The translations under genes were made by a program, and so were the position numbers. Below the pieces are notes generated by a model that was not told where the DNA came from, did no database searches, and saw only the letters and a list, made by a program, of their open reading frames with translations. This document shows positions 42,987 through 52,215 of a stretch of DNA of 62,267 nt, one piece after another. Position 1 is the stretch's first letter. The number at the start of each line of letters is the position of its first letter. The DNA is from Anaerolineae bacterium (GTDB lineage Bacteria; Chloroflexota; Anaerolineae; Aggregatilineales; J027). The DNA is taken from NCBI GenBank assembly GCA_021463865.1, contig JAJTXY010000022.1:1-62267 (forward strand), given 5' to 3'.

Positions 42987-44345
42987 TTAATGCCAACCCT
43001 CAAGTTTGTGTGCTGCGATGTATTCATTCACCAGTGTCTCAGCCAATGGATACGACCCGACCAACGGATGGGCCGCCATTGCTTCCACTGCTATCATCTT
43101 ATCACGTTTGAGGATTGCTTCTGCTGCTAAACATTCATAGTGTTTAACCGTCCGCATCAATAAATAATGAGATTCCGGGATGTCGCCAATATAAATTGGG
43201 TGAATCCCACTGCCATCTACCTCGCAGGTCACTTCCACCACATCATCAGGCCGCATTCCATGAATCGCAGTCCCATTGGGCACATTGAGGCCGATCCGCA
43301 AGGGACGATTTTGCGTCAGGGCCAAACCCGTCCGCAGTGCGACCCCGGCATAGCCCCCGACGGTTTGCTGTTGATGCACGGGCGTGACATCTTGAGTCGG
43401 ATTGGAACGGGCCTCACGCAGGGTCTCATCCGCTTCAGCAGCCGCCATATAACTAGCACTGCGGCGACGGTTATAAGCATCATACGTCGCAAATGCGTCT
43501 TTGGGAGATAACCCCCGCAGCGACTCAAACAACTGCTGGTTAAGCATCTGCACTTCTTCGCCGCGTGTAATTTCTTCGTCCTGCAAACGGCTGAGGGCGA
43601 CATCGCGCAGGTAATAATAAAAGAGGTATTCATTTAGGAACATGCCCATCCGCCGGACGAACGGCCCACCAAAAAATCGCAAATGGGTCGCTTGGACAAA
43701 GGCATCCTCGGCCAATACTTCCGGCAAAACGTCCCGTCCATTGACCATTGCCTGCCGCGCCCACGAAAGGTGATTGAGGCCAAACACTTCGGTTTTGACG
43801 GCATCGTTATCCACCTTTAGCCACGCCGCGACCTCATGCTGGGCAGTATTGGCACTGTCGCAAATGCCGACAATACGCCGATACCCTGCCATGTGCAGTG
43901 TTTGAGCCACCAACCCCGCCGGATTGGTAAAATTGAATGTCCATGCACTTGGGGCTAACACCTCGGCACGGGCGGCAACATCCATCAACGCAGGAACGCT
44001 CCGCATCGCCATTGCAAAGCCACCCGGCCCAGTCGTTTCTTGCCCAATGACGTTGTGTTTAAGCGCGATACGCTCATCCAGTACCCGCCCCTGTTCCAAT
44101 CCGGCGCGAATGGTGGTCACAATAATGGATGCGCCGCGCAGAGCCTCGTCCAAATTCTGAGTGGCGATGACCCGGAAATGGTCGCCAGCCACTTCTTGGC
44201 ATAAGGGGGCGATGATGTTCAGCCGTTCAGCTTGAATATCCATCAGCCACAGTTCTTGTAAATCCAAATCAGTGGCAAAGGCCAATGCCCCACGCACAAA
44301 TTCGGGCGCACGGACGCCACCACCACCAATCAAAGCCAATTTCAT
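42987..44345 (-). CDS. glycoside hydrolase family 4 enzyme (6-phospho-beta-glucosidase-like)
   Basis: Protein of 452 residues with an N-terminal NAD-binding fold (LALIGGGGVRAPEFVRGAL). Further marks are TTIRAGLEQGRVLDERIAL, QETTGPGGFAMAMRS, WTFNFTNPAGLV, the metal Cys in GICDSA and the His in GLNHLSW. GH4 enzymes cleave glycosides by an NAD+/Mn2+-dependent redox-elimination mechanism. Its ATG overlaps the upstream permease stop (ATGA). GH4 members usually work with PTS-imported phospho-sugars, but here the importer is an ABC system, so the substrate may be unphosphorylated. Confidence 0.9.
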   Translation of the reverse strand: MKLALIGGGGVRAPEFVRGALAFATDLDLQELWLMDIQAERLNIIAPLCQEVAGDHFRVIATQNLDEALRGASIIVTTIRAGLEQGRVLDERIALKHNVIGQETTGPGGFAMAMRSVPALMDVAARAEVLAPSAWTFNFTNPAGLVAQTLHMAGYRRIVGICDSANTAQHEVAAWLKVDNDAVKTEVFGLNHLSWARQAMVNGRDVLPEVLAEDAFVQATHLRFFGGPFVRRMGMFLNEYLFYYYLRDVALSRLQDEEITRGEEVQMLNQQLFESLRGLSPKDAFATYDAYNRRRSASYMAAAEADETLREARSNPTQDVTPVHQQQTVGGYAGVALRTGLALTQNRPLRIGLNVPNGTAIHGMRPDDVVEVTCEVDGSGIHPIYIGDIPESHYLLMRTVKHYECLAAEAILKRDKMIAVEAMAAHPLVGSYPLAETLVNEYIAAHKLEGWH

Positions 44346-45211
44346 CGCTTCACCCCTGACATCGAAATTCCTTCAATGAAATAGCGTTGCAGCAAAATAA
44401 ACAGAATCAACATCGGCAATGTGCCCAAAAACGACCCCATCATCAAAAGGTTAAAGGGGGTGTTGCGCTGTCCGATCAAAAAACTTAACCCGACGGGCAG
44501 TACGCGCGTTTCAGGAGAATAGGAGACAATCAACGGCCACAGGAAATCGTTCCATGCCGCCTGCACGGTAATCACCCCGAACGCCGCCAATGCTGGCACA
44601 GACAGCGGTAGGGTGATGTAAATCAGAATTTGCAGCGGATTGGCCCCATCAATCATAGCGGCTTCTTCAAGCTCAATGGGAATTTGCAGAAAGGCTTGAC
44701 GCAGCAGAAACAGGGCAAATGCGCTAAATGTCCCCGGTACAATTAAGGCATAGAAAGTATCACGCCAGCCCAAGTCGTTAATCAAAATAAACTCTTGAAT
44801 GATGAACGCCTGTAGGGGCACCATCAACAGGGCCAAACACAGCGCGAACAGGATATTTCGGCCCGGAAATTTAAATCGTGCAAACCCATAGGCCGCCAGT
44901 GAACACGTGACCAACTGACCGAGTGTGCGCCCGGCTGTTGTCAGCGCGGAATTGAGCAGGTAGCGGTTAAACAGTGGCACCCGATCATACAGTCCATCTA
45001 AGTTCGCCCGACAGACTTGATTTTCGGGAATAAAGGTCACGGGAATGCGCGTCAGTTCTTGGGGTGGTTTACAGGCCGTCGAGACCATCCACACAAACGG
45101 CAGCAGCATAATGACCGCCCCCAAGAACAAAAACACATAGCTTATCACCTGTAGAGGAATCGGAACCCACTCGTAGGAAGGGGGAATATCGCGGGTAGCT
45201 TTGGACATCAT
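44342..45211 (-). CDS. sugar ABC transporter permease, MalG-like
   Basis: Permease of 289 residues with six predicted spans. The EAA loop reads EEAAMIDGANPLQILIYITL, where it contacts the ATPase. The C-terminal IEGISMSGVKR is typical of MalG-type subunits. It overlaps the MalF-like gene by one base and the GH4 gene by four. No ATPase is encoded in this operon, so a shared MsiK/UgpC-type ATPase elsewhere is expected. Confidence 0.92.
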   Translation of the reverse strand: MMSKATRDIPPSYEWVPIPLQVISYVFLFLGAVIMLLPFVWMVSTACKPPQELTRIPVTFIPENQVCRANLDGLYDRVPLFNRYLLNSALTTAGRTLGQLVTCSLAAYGFARFKFPGRNILFALCLALLMVPLQAFIIQEFILINDLGWRDTFYALIVPGTFSAFALFLLRQAFLQIPIELEEAAMIDGANPLQILIYITLPLSVPALAAFGVITVQAAWNDFLWPLIVSYSPETRVLPVGLSFLIGQRNTPFNLLMMGSFLGTLPMLILFILLQRYFIEGISMSGVKR

Positions 45212-46143
45212 TATCCCGACTCCGTTTCGTAATACACCCAGCGGCGTTGGGCAATCAACTGCAAAACAGTGATACCCAAAATAATCATGAATAGGATAAA
45301 GGCAATCGCGGAGGCATAGCCATAATCAGAACTTTGCCCAAAACCGCTTTCATATAAATAGAGCGACAAGGTGCGGGCACTTCCTCCAACCCCTCCGCGA
45401 ATGGTGCGGGAAGTCATGATATAGACCTGATCGAAAATCTGGAAACTGCTAATTGTCGCCAATGTCAAAATCAGGAAGGTGGTCGGCGAAAGCATAGGCA
45501 AGGTGACATGCCTGAAACGTTGCCAGCGATTCGCCCCATCAATCATAGCAGCTTCATGCAGCACACGTGGCACATTTTGTAGACCCGCTAGGAACAACAC
45601 CATATCAAAACCGATGCGCTGCCAGACCGTGACAACTACGATTGGAAACAGCACTAAATCCGGGTCTACCAGCCAGTTTAAGTCGCCATACCCGAACGGC
45701 TCAAGCGCGGCTGCCATCAAACCATAGCGCCGCTGAAACACAAATGTCCATACAATCGAGGCGGCAACGGTGGAAGTCACGACAGGCAAAAAATAAATGG
45801 TGCGGAACAGGATACGTCCACGTAGCCGCTGATTCAGCAAAAGCGCAATTCCCAGCGACAGCCCCATCTCCAACGGCACAACAAAGCCAACCAACTTGAG
45901 TGTGTTGGTCAGTGCTTTACGGAACATGGGGTCGTCATAGAGCCGCTGGAAATTTTCAATATCCACAAAACGGGGGGTATTGAAGGCGTTCCACTCATAA
46001 AAGGAAATACGGAAGGATTGCAGAATCGGCCAGCCAAAAAATAGAAAGAGGCCGATGGTATTAGGCGCAATCAGCAGCAGACCCCACAGCGCACGGCGGC
46101 GGGTCAGCGGGGTCTTACCAAAAAGATTGAGAAATGATGACAT
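45211..46143 (-). CDS. sugar ABC transporter permease, MalF-like
   Basis: Permease of 310 residues, N-terminal RRRALWGLLLIAPNTIGLFL, six spans, and EAA loop HEAAMIDGANRWQRFRHVTL. It forms the membrane channel with the MalG-like subunit, whose start overlaps its stop. It follows the binding-protein gene after a 71-bp gap that contains a stem-loop. Confidence 0.92.
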   Translation of the reverse strand: MSSFLNLFGKTPLTRRRALWGLLLIAPNTIGLFLFFGWPILQSFRISFYEWNAFNTPRFVDIENFQRLYDDPMFRKALTNTLKLVGFVVPLEMGLSLGIALLLNQRLRGRILFRTIYFLPVVTSTVAASIVWTFVFQRRYGLMAAALEPFGYGDLNWLVDPDLVLFPIVVVTVWQRIGFDMVLFLAGLQNVPRVLHEAAMIDGANRWQRFRHVTLPMLSPTTFLILTLATISSFQIFDQVYIMTSRTIRGGVGGSARTLSLYLYESGFGQSSDYGYASAIAFILFMIILGITVLQLIAQRRWVYYETESG

Positions 46144-46161
46144 AGGTTGATAGGATGATAA

Positions 46162-46190
46162 AGGGGACGGTGTAATAACAACTGTCCCCT
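46162..46190 (-). terminator. intra-operon stem-loop after binding-protein gene
   Basis: AGGGGAC (46162-46168) pairs with GTCCCCT (46184-46190). It sits between the binding protein and the permeases, with only a weak T-run on the minus strand. Such hairpins often protect the binding-protein message or partly terminate, giving more binding protein than permease. Confidence 0.5.
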
Positions 46191-46214
46191 CGCTAATGGC
46201 TGCGTTACGAAAGG

Positions 46215-47543
46215 TTATTCAGGTAACTGCGTGTCAATAAATTCGCACGCCAGTTGGGTGGCCTCTTCAACGCTTAGGCCCAAATCAAAAATATTGAGCA
46301 CGATTTCGGTGTTGATCGCGTCCCAGATTTCACCAAATACGGTGACACCCTGCGAATCAATGGTGGCATCCACAAAGGTTTGGACATTGACATCGGTCTC
46401 ACCAAACGAGTCAATCCACATCTGCTGCAATTCAGGGCTAGGATTGGCTGGTGCAACGCCGCCTGCTTCGGCAAAGAATTTCTGACCTTCATCACTAACC
46501 AGATATAGAATCAAATTAGCTGCTAGATCGGCATTCTCGGTCTGGCGATTGGCGACATACCCAACCGCGTGCAGAATGGAACGGCTGCGGCCTGTTTCGG
46601 GGTGCTTGGGCAGTTGTACCACGTCCCAACCAAAGTCTTCAATCTTCAGTGCATCTGGCAGTTTCCACGAGCCACCAGTAATCATGGCAACGCGACCCGA
46701 AGCCCAATAATTGAAAACATCATCCGCCGAGCTACCACCGACAATGGAAACACTTGGCATCACGCCTTCATCATAGAGGCCCTTGAGGAAATTGAGCGCC
46801 TCAACACTGCCCTCATCTTGCAAGGTGCAGCGCGTCTGACCTGCTTCAACATCGGGGGTTGTCCCCGTTGCGGCGATCCAATTGGGATAACCCGCTTGAT
46901 ATTCCATATAAACCGCAGCGCCATAAACATCTTCATCGGGGTTGGTCAAAGCACGGGCGGCTTCAGCAAAATCATCCCATGTCCACTCGGCAGTGGGCAG
47001 TTCCAGACCAGCGGCCTCAAACATATCTTTGTTGTAGAAGACGGCAACGGTGTCCCAGTTAACCGGGCCAGCATACAAATCACCATTTTCACCCCAGCGA
47101 TAGGGATCAACCAAACCCGTGCCCCATACCGTTGTATCTACACCTGCCGCGTCCCAATAGGGTTGCAGATTGAGTAATACATCATTCTTGGCGTAAAAAT
47201 AGAAGCGGTCTTGGGCCATATTAAATACGTCGGGCAGTTCACCAGTAGGGGCATTGGCGGTTAGCACGTCCCAATATTCACCCCAAGGCACCACCTGTAG
47301 GTCAACTTCTGCGCCGGGGCAATAGGTTTCTTCCCATGCGTTGATTGAATCGCCGATGATGTTGCCCCAGTTTTCATCCCACACCCACATAGTGAGTTCG
47401 CCGGGTTCAGCACAGGCGACAGGGGTAATAACCGCTTCGCCGCTATCTTGGGCTATGGCTGGGGTAGAAATGGAAGAAAGCGAAACGCCAGAAATCACTA
47501 GTGTGCCCAACAGCAGGACTACTAGGGTTTTAGATTTTGACAT
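46215..47543 (-). CDS. sugar ABC transporter substrate-binding protein
   Basis: Family-1 solute-binding protein of 442 residues from ATG 47543 (GAGGAG upstream). The signal peptide is about 1-32 (VVLLLGTLVISGVSLSS; cleavage probably after AIA), with no lipobox Cys. Motifs typical of the family are GELTMWVWDENW, LPDVFNMAQDRFYFYAKN, PTAEWTWDDFAEAARAL, ASGRVAMITGGSWKLPD and SDEGQKFFAEAGGVAPAN. It captures a sugar outside the cell for the two permeases downstream. It is first in the five-gene operon. Confidence 0.92.
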   Translation of the reverse strand: MSKSKTLVVLLLGTLVISGVSLSSISTPAIAQDSGEAVITPVACAEPGELTMWVWDENWGNIIGDSINAWEETYCPGAEVDLQVVPWGEYWDVLTANAPTGELPDVFNMAQDRFYFYAKNDVLLNLQPYWDAAGVDTTVWGTGLVDPYRWGENGDLYAGPVNWDTVAVFYNKDMFEAAGLELPTAEWTWDDFAEAARALTNPDEDVYGAAVYMEYQAGYPNWIAATGTTPDVEAGQTRCTLQDEGSVEALNFLKGLYDEGVMPSVSIVGGSSADDVFNYWASGRVAMITGGSWKLPDALKIEDFGWDVVQLPKHPETGRSRSILHAVGYVANRQTENADLAANLILYLVSDEGQKFFAEAGGVAPANPSPELQQMWIDSFGETDVNVQTFVDATIDSQGVTVFGEIWDAINTEIVLNIFDLGLSVEEATQLACEFIDTQLPE

Positions 47544-47650
47544 CAAATCATCTCCTCAAATCCGAATTGAATATTTGAAAACTTCCACAAATCAGCCGAC
47601 TCTTTTCTTTTCTAACGCGACTACCCTGCTTTTGCAAGTTATAGAAGTCA

Positions 47651-47687
47651 TCAAAAAGAGTCAACCTTGCTCGGTAGATTGACTCTT
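47651..47687 (-). terminator. terminator of methyltransferase-like gene
   Basis: AAGAGTCAA (47656-47664) pairs with TTGACTCTT (47679-47687). On the minus strand the stem is followed by TTTGA. It separates this gene from the sugar operon. Confidence 0.7.
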
Positions 47688-47710
47688 GAAGTGCCTTCAT
47701 TTAATTTGGT

Positions 47711-48526
47711 TTAGGGCAATAGGCTGGCCTGTATGCCCATGTATCCCCGCCGCAAAATCCGTCGTCGAATATCAACGGGATACCCGAATCGCTGGTGTAA
47801 AAAATGCGCGGCTAACTGCCACTGTTGGCGCTGTCCGGTTTGGCCCATACCTTTTGCCAAGCGTAGGGCTTGCTGCCACGCCTCAAAAAACGCGGCGGGG
47901 CCTTCATCTTGCATATGGTGAATCAGGCGCTTGGGCAATATAGCCTGAAAATGCACAGGGGTGACCAACTGGCGGAAATTGGTTCCGAATACCAATTCTC
48001 GATGCACGAGTGCGTCATTGGTCACTTTTTCATAGACATCAAACGCGACGATATTGCCACTGGGGGTGGAGGTGCCTTCAATCAATATCCCCCTGATGAC
48101 TAATGCCTGTCCCATTTTGTAAAGGGCATCGGTGACGGCCTCTTCCTCATATTGGCGCAGCACATTATAGGCTCGGATGATGGTTGCCTTTTCGCCACCC
48201 AACACATCGGTCAGGTTAAAGCCGCCCAGACGAAAACCCAGCACGCCGGGTTGGGCATAGGGTTGCGCCGCTGCCACCCGTTCGGGGTCAATCTCAAGCC
48301 CTAACAGGCGTAAATTGGGATTAAAAGGCAACCAGCGCTCCCACATTTCAATGGCTGTCCATGCCTGTGCCCCATAGCCAACATCTACTACCAGCGGTGA
48401 TATGCCAATCAAGCAGGCCGAACGGGTTAGGGCGATATAAATATCCACTTGGCGCAGGCGATTGAGAGCGGTTTTGCCACGAGTGGGCTGTCCAATAGGG
48501 CGAATAATACGTTTTGAGGGCGACAT
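47711..48526 (-). CDS. class I SAM-dependent methyltransferase-like protein
   Basis: Protein of 271 residues from ATG 48526 (MSPSKRIIRPIGQPTRGK); a longer frame to 48568 has no support. The Rossmann-type motif I is VVDVGYGAQAWTAIEMW, acidic strand 2 is LLGLEIDPERVAAA, and IIRAYNVLRQYEEE follows where motif IV sits. The C-terminal third is unique. The substrate is unknown. It is downstream of a small membrane-protein gene, 44 bp apart. Confidence 0.65.
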   Translation of the reverse strand: MSPSKRIIRPIGQPTRGKTALNRLRQVDIYIALTRSACLIGISPLVVDVGYGAQAWTAIEMWERWLPFNPNLRLLGLEIDPERVAAAQPYAQPGVLGFRLGGFNLTDVLGGEKATIIRAYNVLRQYEEEAVTDALYKMGQALVIRGILIEGTSTPSGNIVAFDVYEKVTNDALVHRELVFGTNFRQLVTPVHFQAILPKRLIHHMQDEGPAAFFEAWQQALRLAKGMGQTGQRQQWQLAAHFLHQRFGYPVDIRRRILRRGYMGIQASLLP

Positions 48527-48570
48527 AGGCCATATTGTACAGAGTTTTCCCTGCGCGAGACAGCCCATTT

Positions 48571-49254
48571 TTAGGATTCAAGTAACTCCTGAAGTGCTTT
48601 AAAAATATCGGCATAGACATTGCCACCCAAAGGCTTAATAATCATAAAATCCGCATCCCGGTAACCCATAAATGGACTAAGGGTCCAAGCCATTTGACTG
48701 CCGACAAAGCCATAGACCAATACCCATAGATAAAAGATCATACGGCGTGTTTGGATGCCATCGTCGCCTTCCAACTCGGTGACAACGTGCATTCCCTGTC
48801 GGAGAAAGACTGCGCCCAATGAACCCGCGATCACAAAAAACACCACATTGAGTAGTTTATAGAACTGATAACCGCTGTTGGTCAGCAGGAAAAACAGCGT
48901 AATGGGGGCAAGGCTAAACAGCAGCACGGAGGAAGTAGAAATGGCCGTCAGAATTAGAGCGATGGTCTGCAAAATGGTCTGTTTGGAGCCAAAGAGGATA
49001 TTGAAAAAATGAAGCGATGGGGCACAAATGGCTAAGGTGAGTAAAAACAGGATAGGAAGTTTTAACATCGCCGAGAGGGCTTGCGGAATGCTGTGTGAAG
49101 CTCCCATCACCAAGCCATAAGCGGCCAAAAACACAAAACACGACAGCAGCATCGCCTGAATTTTCCCAGAGATACTTCTCCCCTCGCGGATTTCAGCGAA
49201 AAACTGTCCGCGATCACGCAGAATGGTCTCGACAATCATCAAATTATTACTCAT
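48571..49254 (-). CDS. five- or six-span membrane protein, Yip1-like
   Basis: Protein of 227 residues. A short soluble N-terminus (ETILRDRGQFFAEIREG) precedes about six hydrophobic segments. The layout and conserved P-I-x-F-L-L region recall bacterial Yip1-domain proteins. No catalytic motif. Function is unknown. It probably shares a transcript with the methyltransferase-like gene. Confidence 0.55.
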   Translation of the reverse strand: MSNNLMIVETILRDRGQFFAEIREGRSISGKIQAMLLSCFVFLAAYGLVMGASHSIPQALSAMLKLPILFLLTLAICAPSLHFFNILFGSKQTILQTIALILTAISTSSVLLFSLAPITLFFLLTNSGYQFYKLLNVVFFVIAGSLGAVFLRQGMHVVTELEGDDGIQTRRMIFYLWVLVYGFVGSQMAWTLSPFMGYRDADFMIIKPLGGNVYADIFKALQELLES

Positions 49255-49351
49255 GAGTCACCACGCTCCTTTTTCCTGACAATAACACCTCTGGAAAATG
49301 GAACGCGATGACTCAAGTACGGCAGTTTAAGCACTCAAGTGCGAGATGGGG

Positions 49352-50185
49352 TTAGTGTTCGGCCTCACGGGTCATACGATAGGCCAGCAAAATCGGGATA
49401 AACGTGACAGTAATCACAAAAACTGCTGCTACGTTGGTGATAGGGCGATCACGTGGACGGAATAACTGGGTATAAATCCAGATTGGTAGGGTCGTTTGGT
49501 CGTCGCCAGCCGTGAAGTTCGTGACCACAATTTCGTCAAACGACAGGGCAAACGCCAACATTCCACCCGCCAACAGCGCACTGGCGATGTGTGGCAAAAC
49601 GACAAATCGAAACGTTTGGAACACCGATGCTCCCAAATCCATTGAGGCTTCGATTTGCGAATGGGCGGTGCGGCGAAATCGGGCGATGACATTGTTATAG
49701 ACAATCACGATACAGAACGTGGCGTGACCGATGATGATGGTCAAAAAGCCGTATTCCAGATTAATGGTACGCATGGCAGAGCGCAGCGCGATGGCCGTCA
49801 CAATGCCGGGCAGTGCAATCGGCAGCACCACCAACAACGAAATGACATCTTTGCCAAAAAACTTGCTGCGATAGACCCCCGCCGCACACAACGTCCCCAA
49901 AACCAACGCGATACCCGCCGAAGCCGCCGCCACCTTGACCGACAGGGTTAACGCATCCCAAAAATCTTGGCGTTCATAGGCCACCTTGAACCATTCAGTG
50001 GTGAGTCCCGGTGGGGGAAATTTATAGGTACGTTCTTCCGTCGTAAAGGCATACAGGACGATAATCCAGATGGGGAAATGCAAAAACAGCAGAGCGGCAA
50101 AGGTGGCAACTTTCAGGAAAAGCGGTGAGCGCCCTGTTTTTTGTGCAAATGGATTGCGTAAAAAGGCTAATGTATTAGAGCGCAT
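49352..50185 (-). CDS. potC: polyamine-type ABC transporter permease, PotC-like
   Basis: Permease of 277 residues with six spans and EAA loop [20 protein letters not shown]. It resembles PotC, with [18 protein letters not shown] and [16 protein letters not shown]. It pairs with the PotB-like subunit, whose stop overlaps its start by 11 nt. It is last in the importer operon. Confidence 0.9.
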   Translation of the reverse strand: MRSNTLAFLRNPFAQKTGRSPLFLKVATFAALLFLHFPIWIIVLYAFTTEERTYKFPPPGLTTEWFKVAYERQDFWDALTLSVKVAAASAGIALVLGTLCAAGVYRSKFFGKDVISLLVVLPIALPGIVTAIALRSAMRTINLEYGFLTIIIGHATFCIVIVYNNVIARFRRTAHSQIEASMDLGASVFQTFRFVVLPHIASALLAGGMLAFALSFDEIVVTNFTAGDDQTTLPIWIYTQLFRPRDRPITNVAAVFVITVTFIPILLAYRMTREAEH

Positions 50186-51149
50186 CGAACGCTCCTAATC
50201 TCTTGGCTACGGACAGATAGACCATCATAATAACTACTGGCACAAGGGTCAGCACCGCCGCGAGAGGCCAATTCCCAACCGTGCCGCGCTGCGTAAAGAC
50301 CAACGCGCCGAGGAAATAACTGGATGTGCCAATGACGCTGGGAATGATATAGTCACCAAGCGTCAAGGAGAAGGTAAAGATTGACCCAGCAACCACCCCC
50401 GGAAATGACAATGGCAGAATCACCCGCAGAAATGTATACCAAGGGCGTGCCCCCAGATCACTGGACGCCTCGGTCAAAGATTTCGGCACCCGTTCCAGTG
50501 CGGCATTGATAGGTAGTACCATGTAGGGCATCCAGACATAGAGGAAAACCAGAAACACCCCGATATACGAGGTAGAAAGCGAATTTCCACCAATGCCTTC
50601 AATGTCCAGCAGCCACTCCAAGACGGGCATCAGGCCCAATTTTTCGAGGAACCATGTCATCACGCCATCTTTGGCGAGGATGAGTTTCCACGCATAGACT
50701 CGCACCAGATAGCTTGACCATAGCGGCAGCATGACGCCTAAATACAACGCACCTTTCATCTTGGGGCCAGCATACCGCGCCATATAATAGGCCAATGGAA
50801 ACGCAAGGATGGCAGCAGCGATAGTCACGGCGGCGGCCATGCGAACGGTACGTTTAATCACATCTTTATTGGGTGGGGATAGATCAGGATCGGTAAAGGC
50901 TTCTTTGTAGGCATCCAATGAAAATTCTTCAATGATCTGCCCGGTATAACGATTATAAGTATAAAAACTTTGGATCAACATTGTACCCAACGAGCCTAAA
51001 TAGATCACCACCAACCACAGCAGCGGCAGGAGAAGGAGAAGGCCCGTCGCAAGGCAAGAGTGACGATAGAGGAAATTGGAAATCAGCCGAATTGGAGAGT
51101 TCGATTGCAAGGACGGGTTTGTCGTCGGGACGGCAGGATCAGTTGACAT
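50175..51149 (-). CDS. potB: polyamine-type ABC transporter permease, PotB-like
   Basis: Permease of 324 residues from ATG 51149 ([11 protein letters not shown]). This start lies four bases after the ATPase stop with GGAGGAG just before it; the longer frame to 51227 overlaps the ATPase gene and is rejected. Six spans follow a hydrophilic N-terminus. The EAA loop is [20 protein letters not shown] and [14 protein letters not shown] is typical of PotB. Confidence 0.9.
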   Translation of the reverse strand: MSTDPAVPTTNPSLQSNSPIRLISNFLYRHSCLATGLLLLLPLLWLVVIYLGSLGTMLIQSFYTYNRYTGQIIEEFSLDAYKEAFTDPDLSPPNKDVIKRTVRMAAAVTIAAAILAFPLAYYMARYAGPKMKGALYLGVMLPLWSSYLVRVYAWKLILAKDGVMTWFLEKLGLMPVLEWLLDIEGIGGNSLSTSYIGVFLVFLYVWMPYMVLPINAALERVPKSLTEASSDLGARPWYTFLRVILPLSFPGVVAGSIFTFSLTLGDYIIPSVIGTSSYFLGALVFTQRGTVGNWPLAAVLTLVPVVIMMVYLSVAKRLGAFDAL

Positions 51150-51153
51150 GGCC

Positions 51154-52197
51154 CTACTCCTCCACAACCCGATTATGTGCTTTTTGCCAGAGAATCTTGA
51201 CCGGGCGTTTCCGCGCGGCGAACACATCCGATGAGGTAGATTCCAAATTCTGTACTACCACCGTCAAATCTATGCCCGCTTCAGTATCAACTAGATAACG
51301 GGTATACATCCCCAAATAGATCACATCCCGGATTGTGCCGTTCAGCCCATAACAATCGGCAGGTGTCGAACTGTCGGGTGTGGTCAGGCGGATTTTTTCG
51401 GGTCGGAGGGTAAAAGATTTACTCTCCCCTGTAATCTTAAAGGCTTGGTCCGACTCGACAAAATTCGACACCCCGACGAAACTGGCGACAAAACTGGTGG
51501 CAGGGCGCTCATAGACCTCGGCAGGCGTGCCCACTTGTTCGATCTTGCCATGATTAAACACCGCCAAACGATCACTCATGGTCAGGGCTTCTTCTTGGTC
51601 GTGGGTCACATATATAAATGTGATACCGACCCGCTGTTGAATGGCCTTGAGTTCAATTTGCATCTGCTGGCGCAATTTGAGGTCAAGCGCCCCTAAGGGT
51701 TCATCGAGCAGCAGTACACGGGGATGATTGACCAATGCCCGTGCTAACGCCACCCGCTGACGCTGACCGCCGGAAAGCTGTGAGGGTTTGCGCTTGCCTA
51801 GTGTGGTTAGCTGCACCATATCCAAAATTTCGCTGACACGCCGTTCCCGTTCCTTGCGCGGCACTCGTTTGACCATCAACCCATAGGCGATATTTTTTTG
51901 GACACTCATATGCGGGAATAGGGCATAATCTTGGAAAACCGTGTTGACATCGCGCTCATAGGGCGGCATCTTGGAGACTTCTTCACCGTAGAGTTGGATA
52001 CTGCCAGATGATGGGGATTCAAAACCCGCAATCATCCGCAGGCAAGTCGTTTTCCCTGACCCGGACGGGCCGAGCAGGGAAAAGAATTCACCATCATATA
52101 TATCCAGCGAGACATGATCTACCGCTTTTACATTCCCAAAATGGCGGGCCACGTCGGTAAATCGAATGGCAACCTGCCGGGGATCACTGACTGTCAT
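51154..52197 (-). CDS. potA: polyamine-type ABC transporter ATPase, PotA-like
   Basis: ATPase of 347 residues. Walker A is GPSGSGKTTCLRMIAG, the signature is LSGGQRQRVALARAL, Walker B is RVLLLDEPLGALD, and the switch His is in VTHDQEEALTMSD. The C-terminal regulatory TOBE-like domain (about 240-340) contains FTLRPEKIRL. It energises the PotB/PotC channel. It starts 18 bases after the aldehyde dehydrogenase gene in the same transcript. Confidence 0.93.
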   Translation of the reverse strand: MTVSDPRQVAIRFTDVARHFGNVKAVDHVSLDIYDGEFFSLLGPSGSGKTTCLRMIAGFESPSSGSIQLYGEEVSKMPPYERDVNTVFQDYALFPHMSVQKNIAYGLMVKRVPRKERERRVSEILDMVQLTTLGKRKPSQLSGGQRQRVALARALVNHPRVLLLDEPLGALDLKLRQQMQIELKAIQQRVGITFIYVTHDQEEALTMSDRLAVFNHGKIEQVGTPAEVYERPATSFVASFVGVSNFVESDQAFKITGESKSFTLRPEKIRLTTPDSSTPADCYGLNGTIRDVIYLGMYTRYLVDTEAGIDLTVVVQNLESTSSDVFAARKRPVKILWQKAHNRVVEE

Positions 52198-52215
52198 ATG
52201 TCACTCTCGCTCTGG

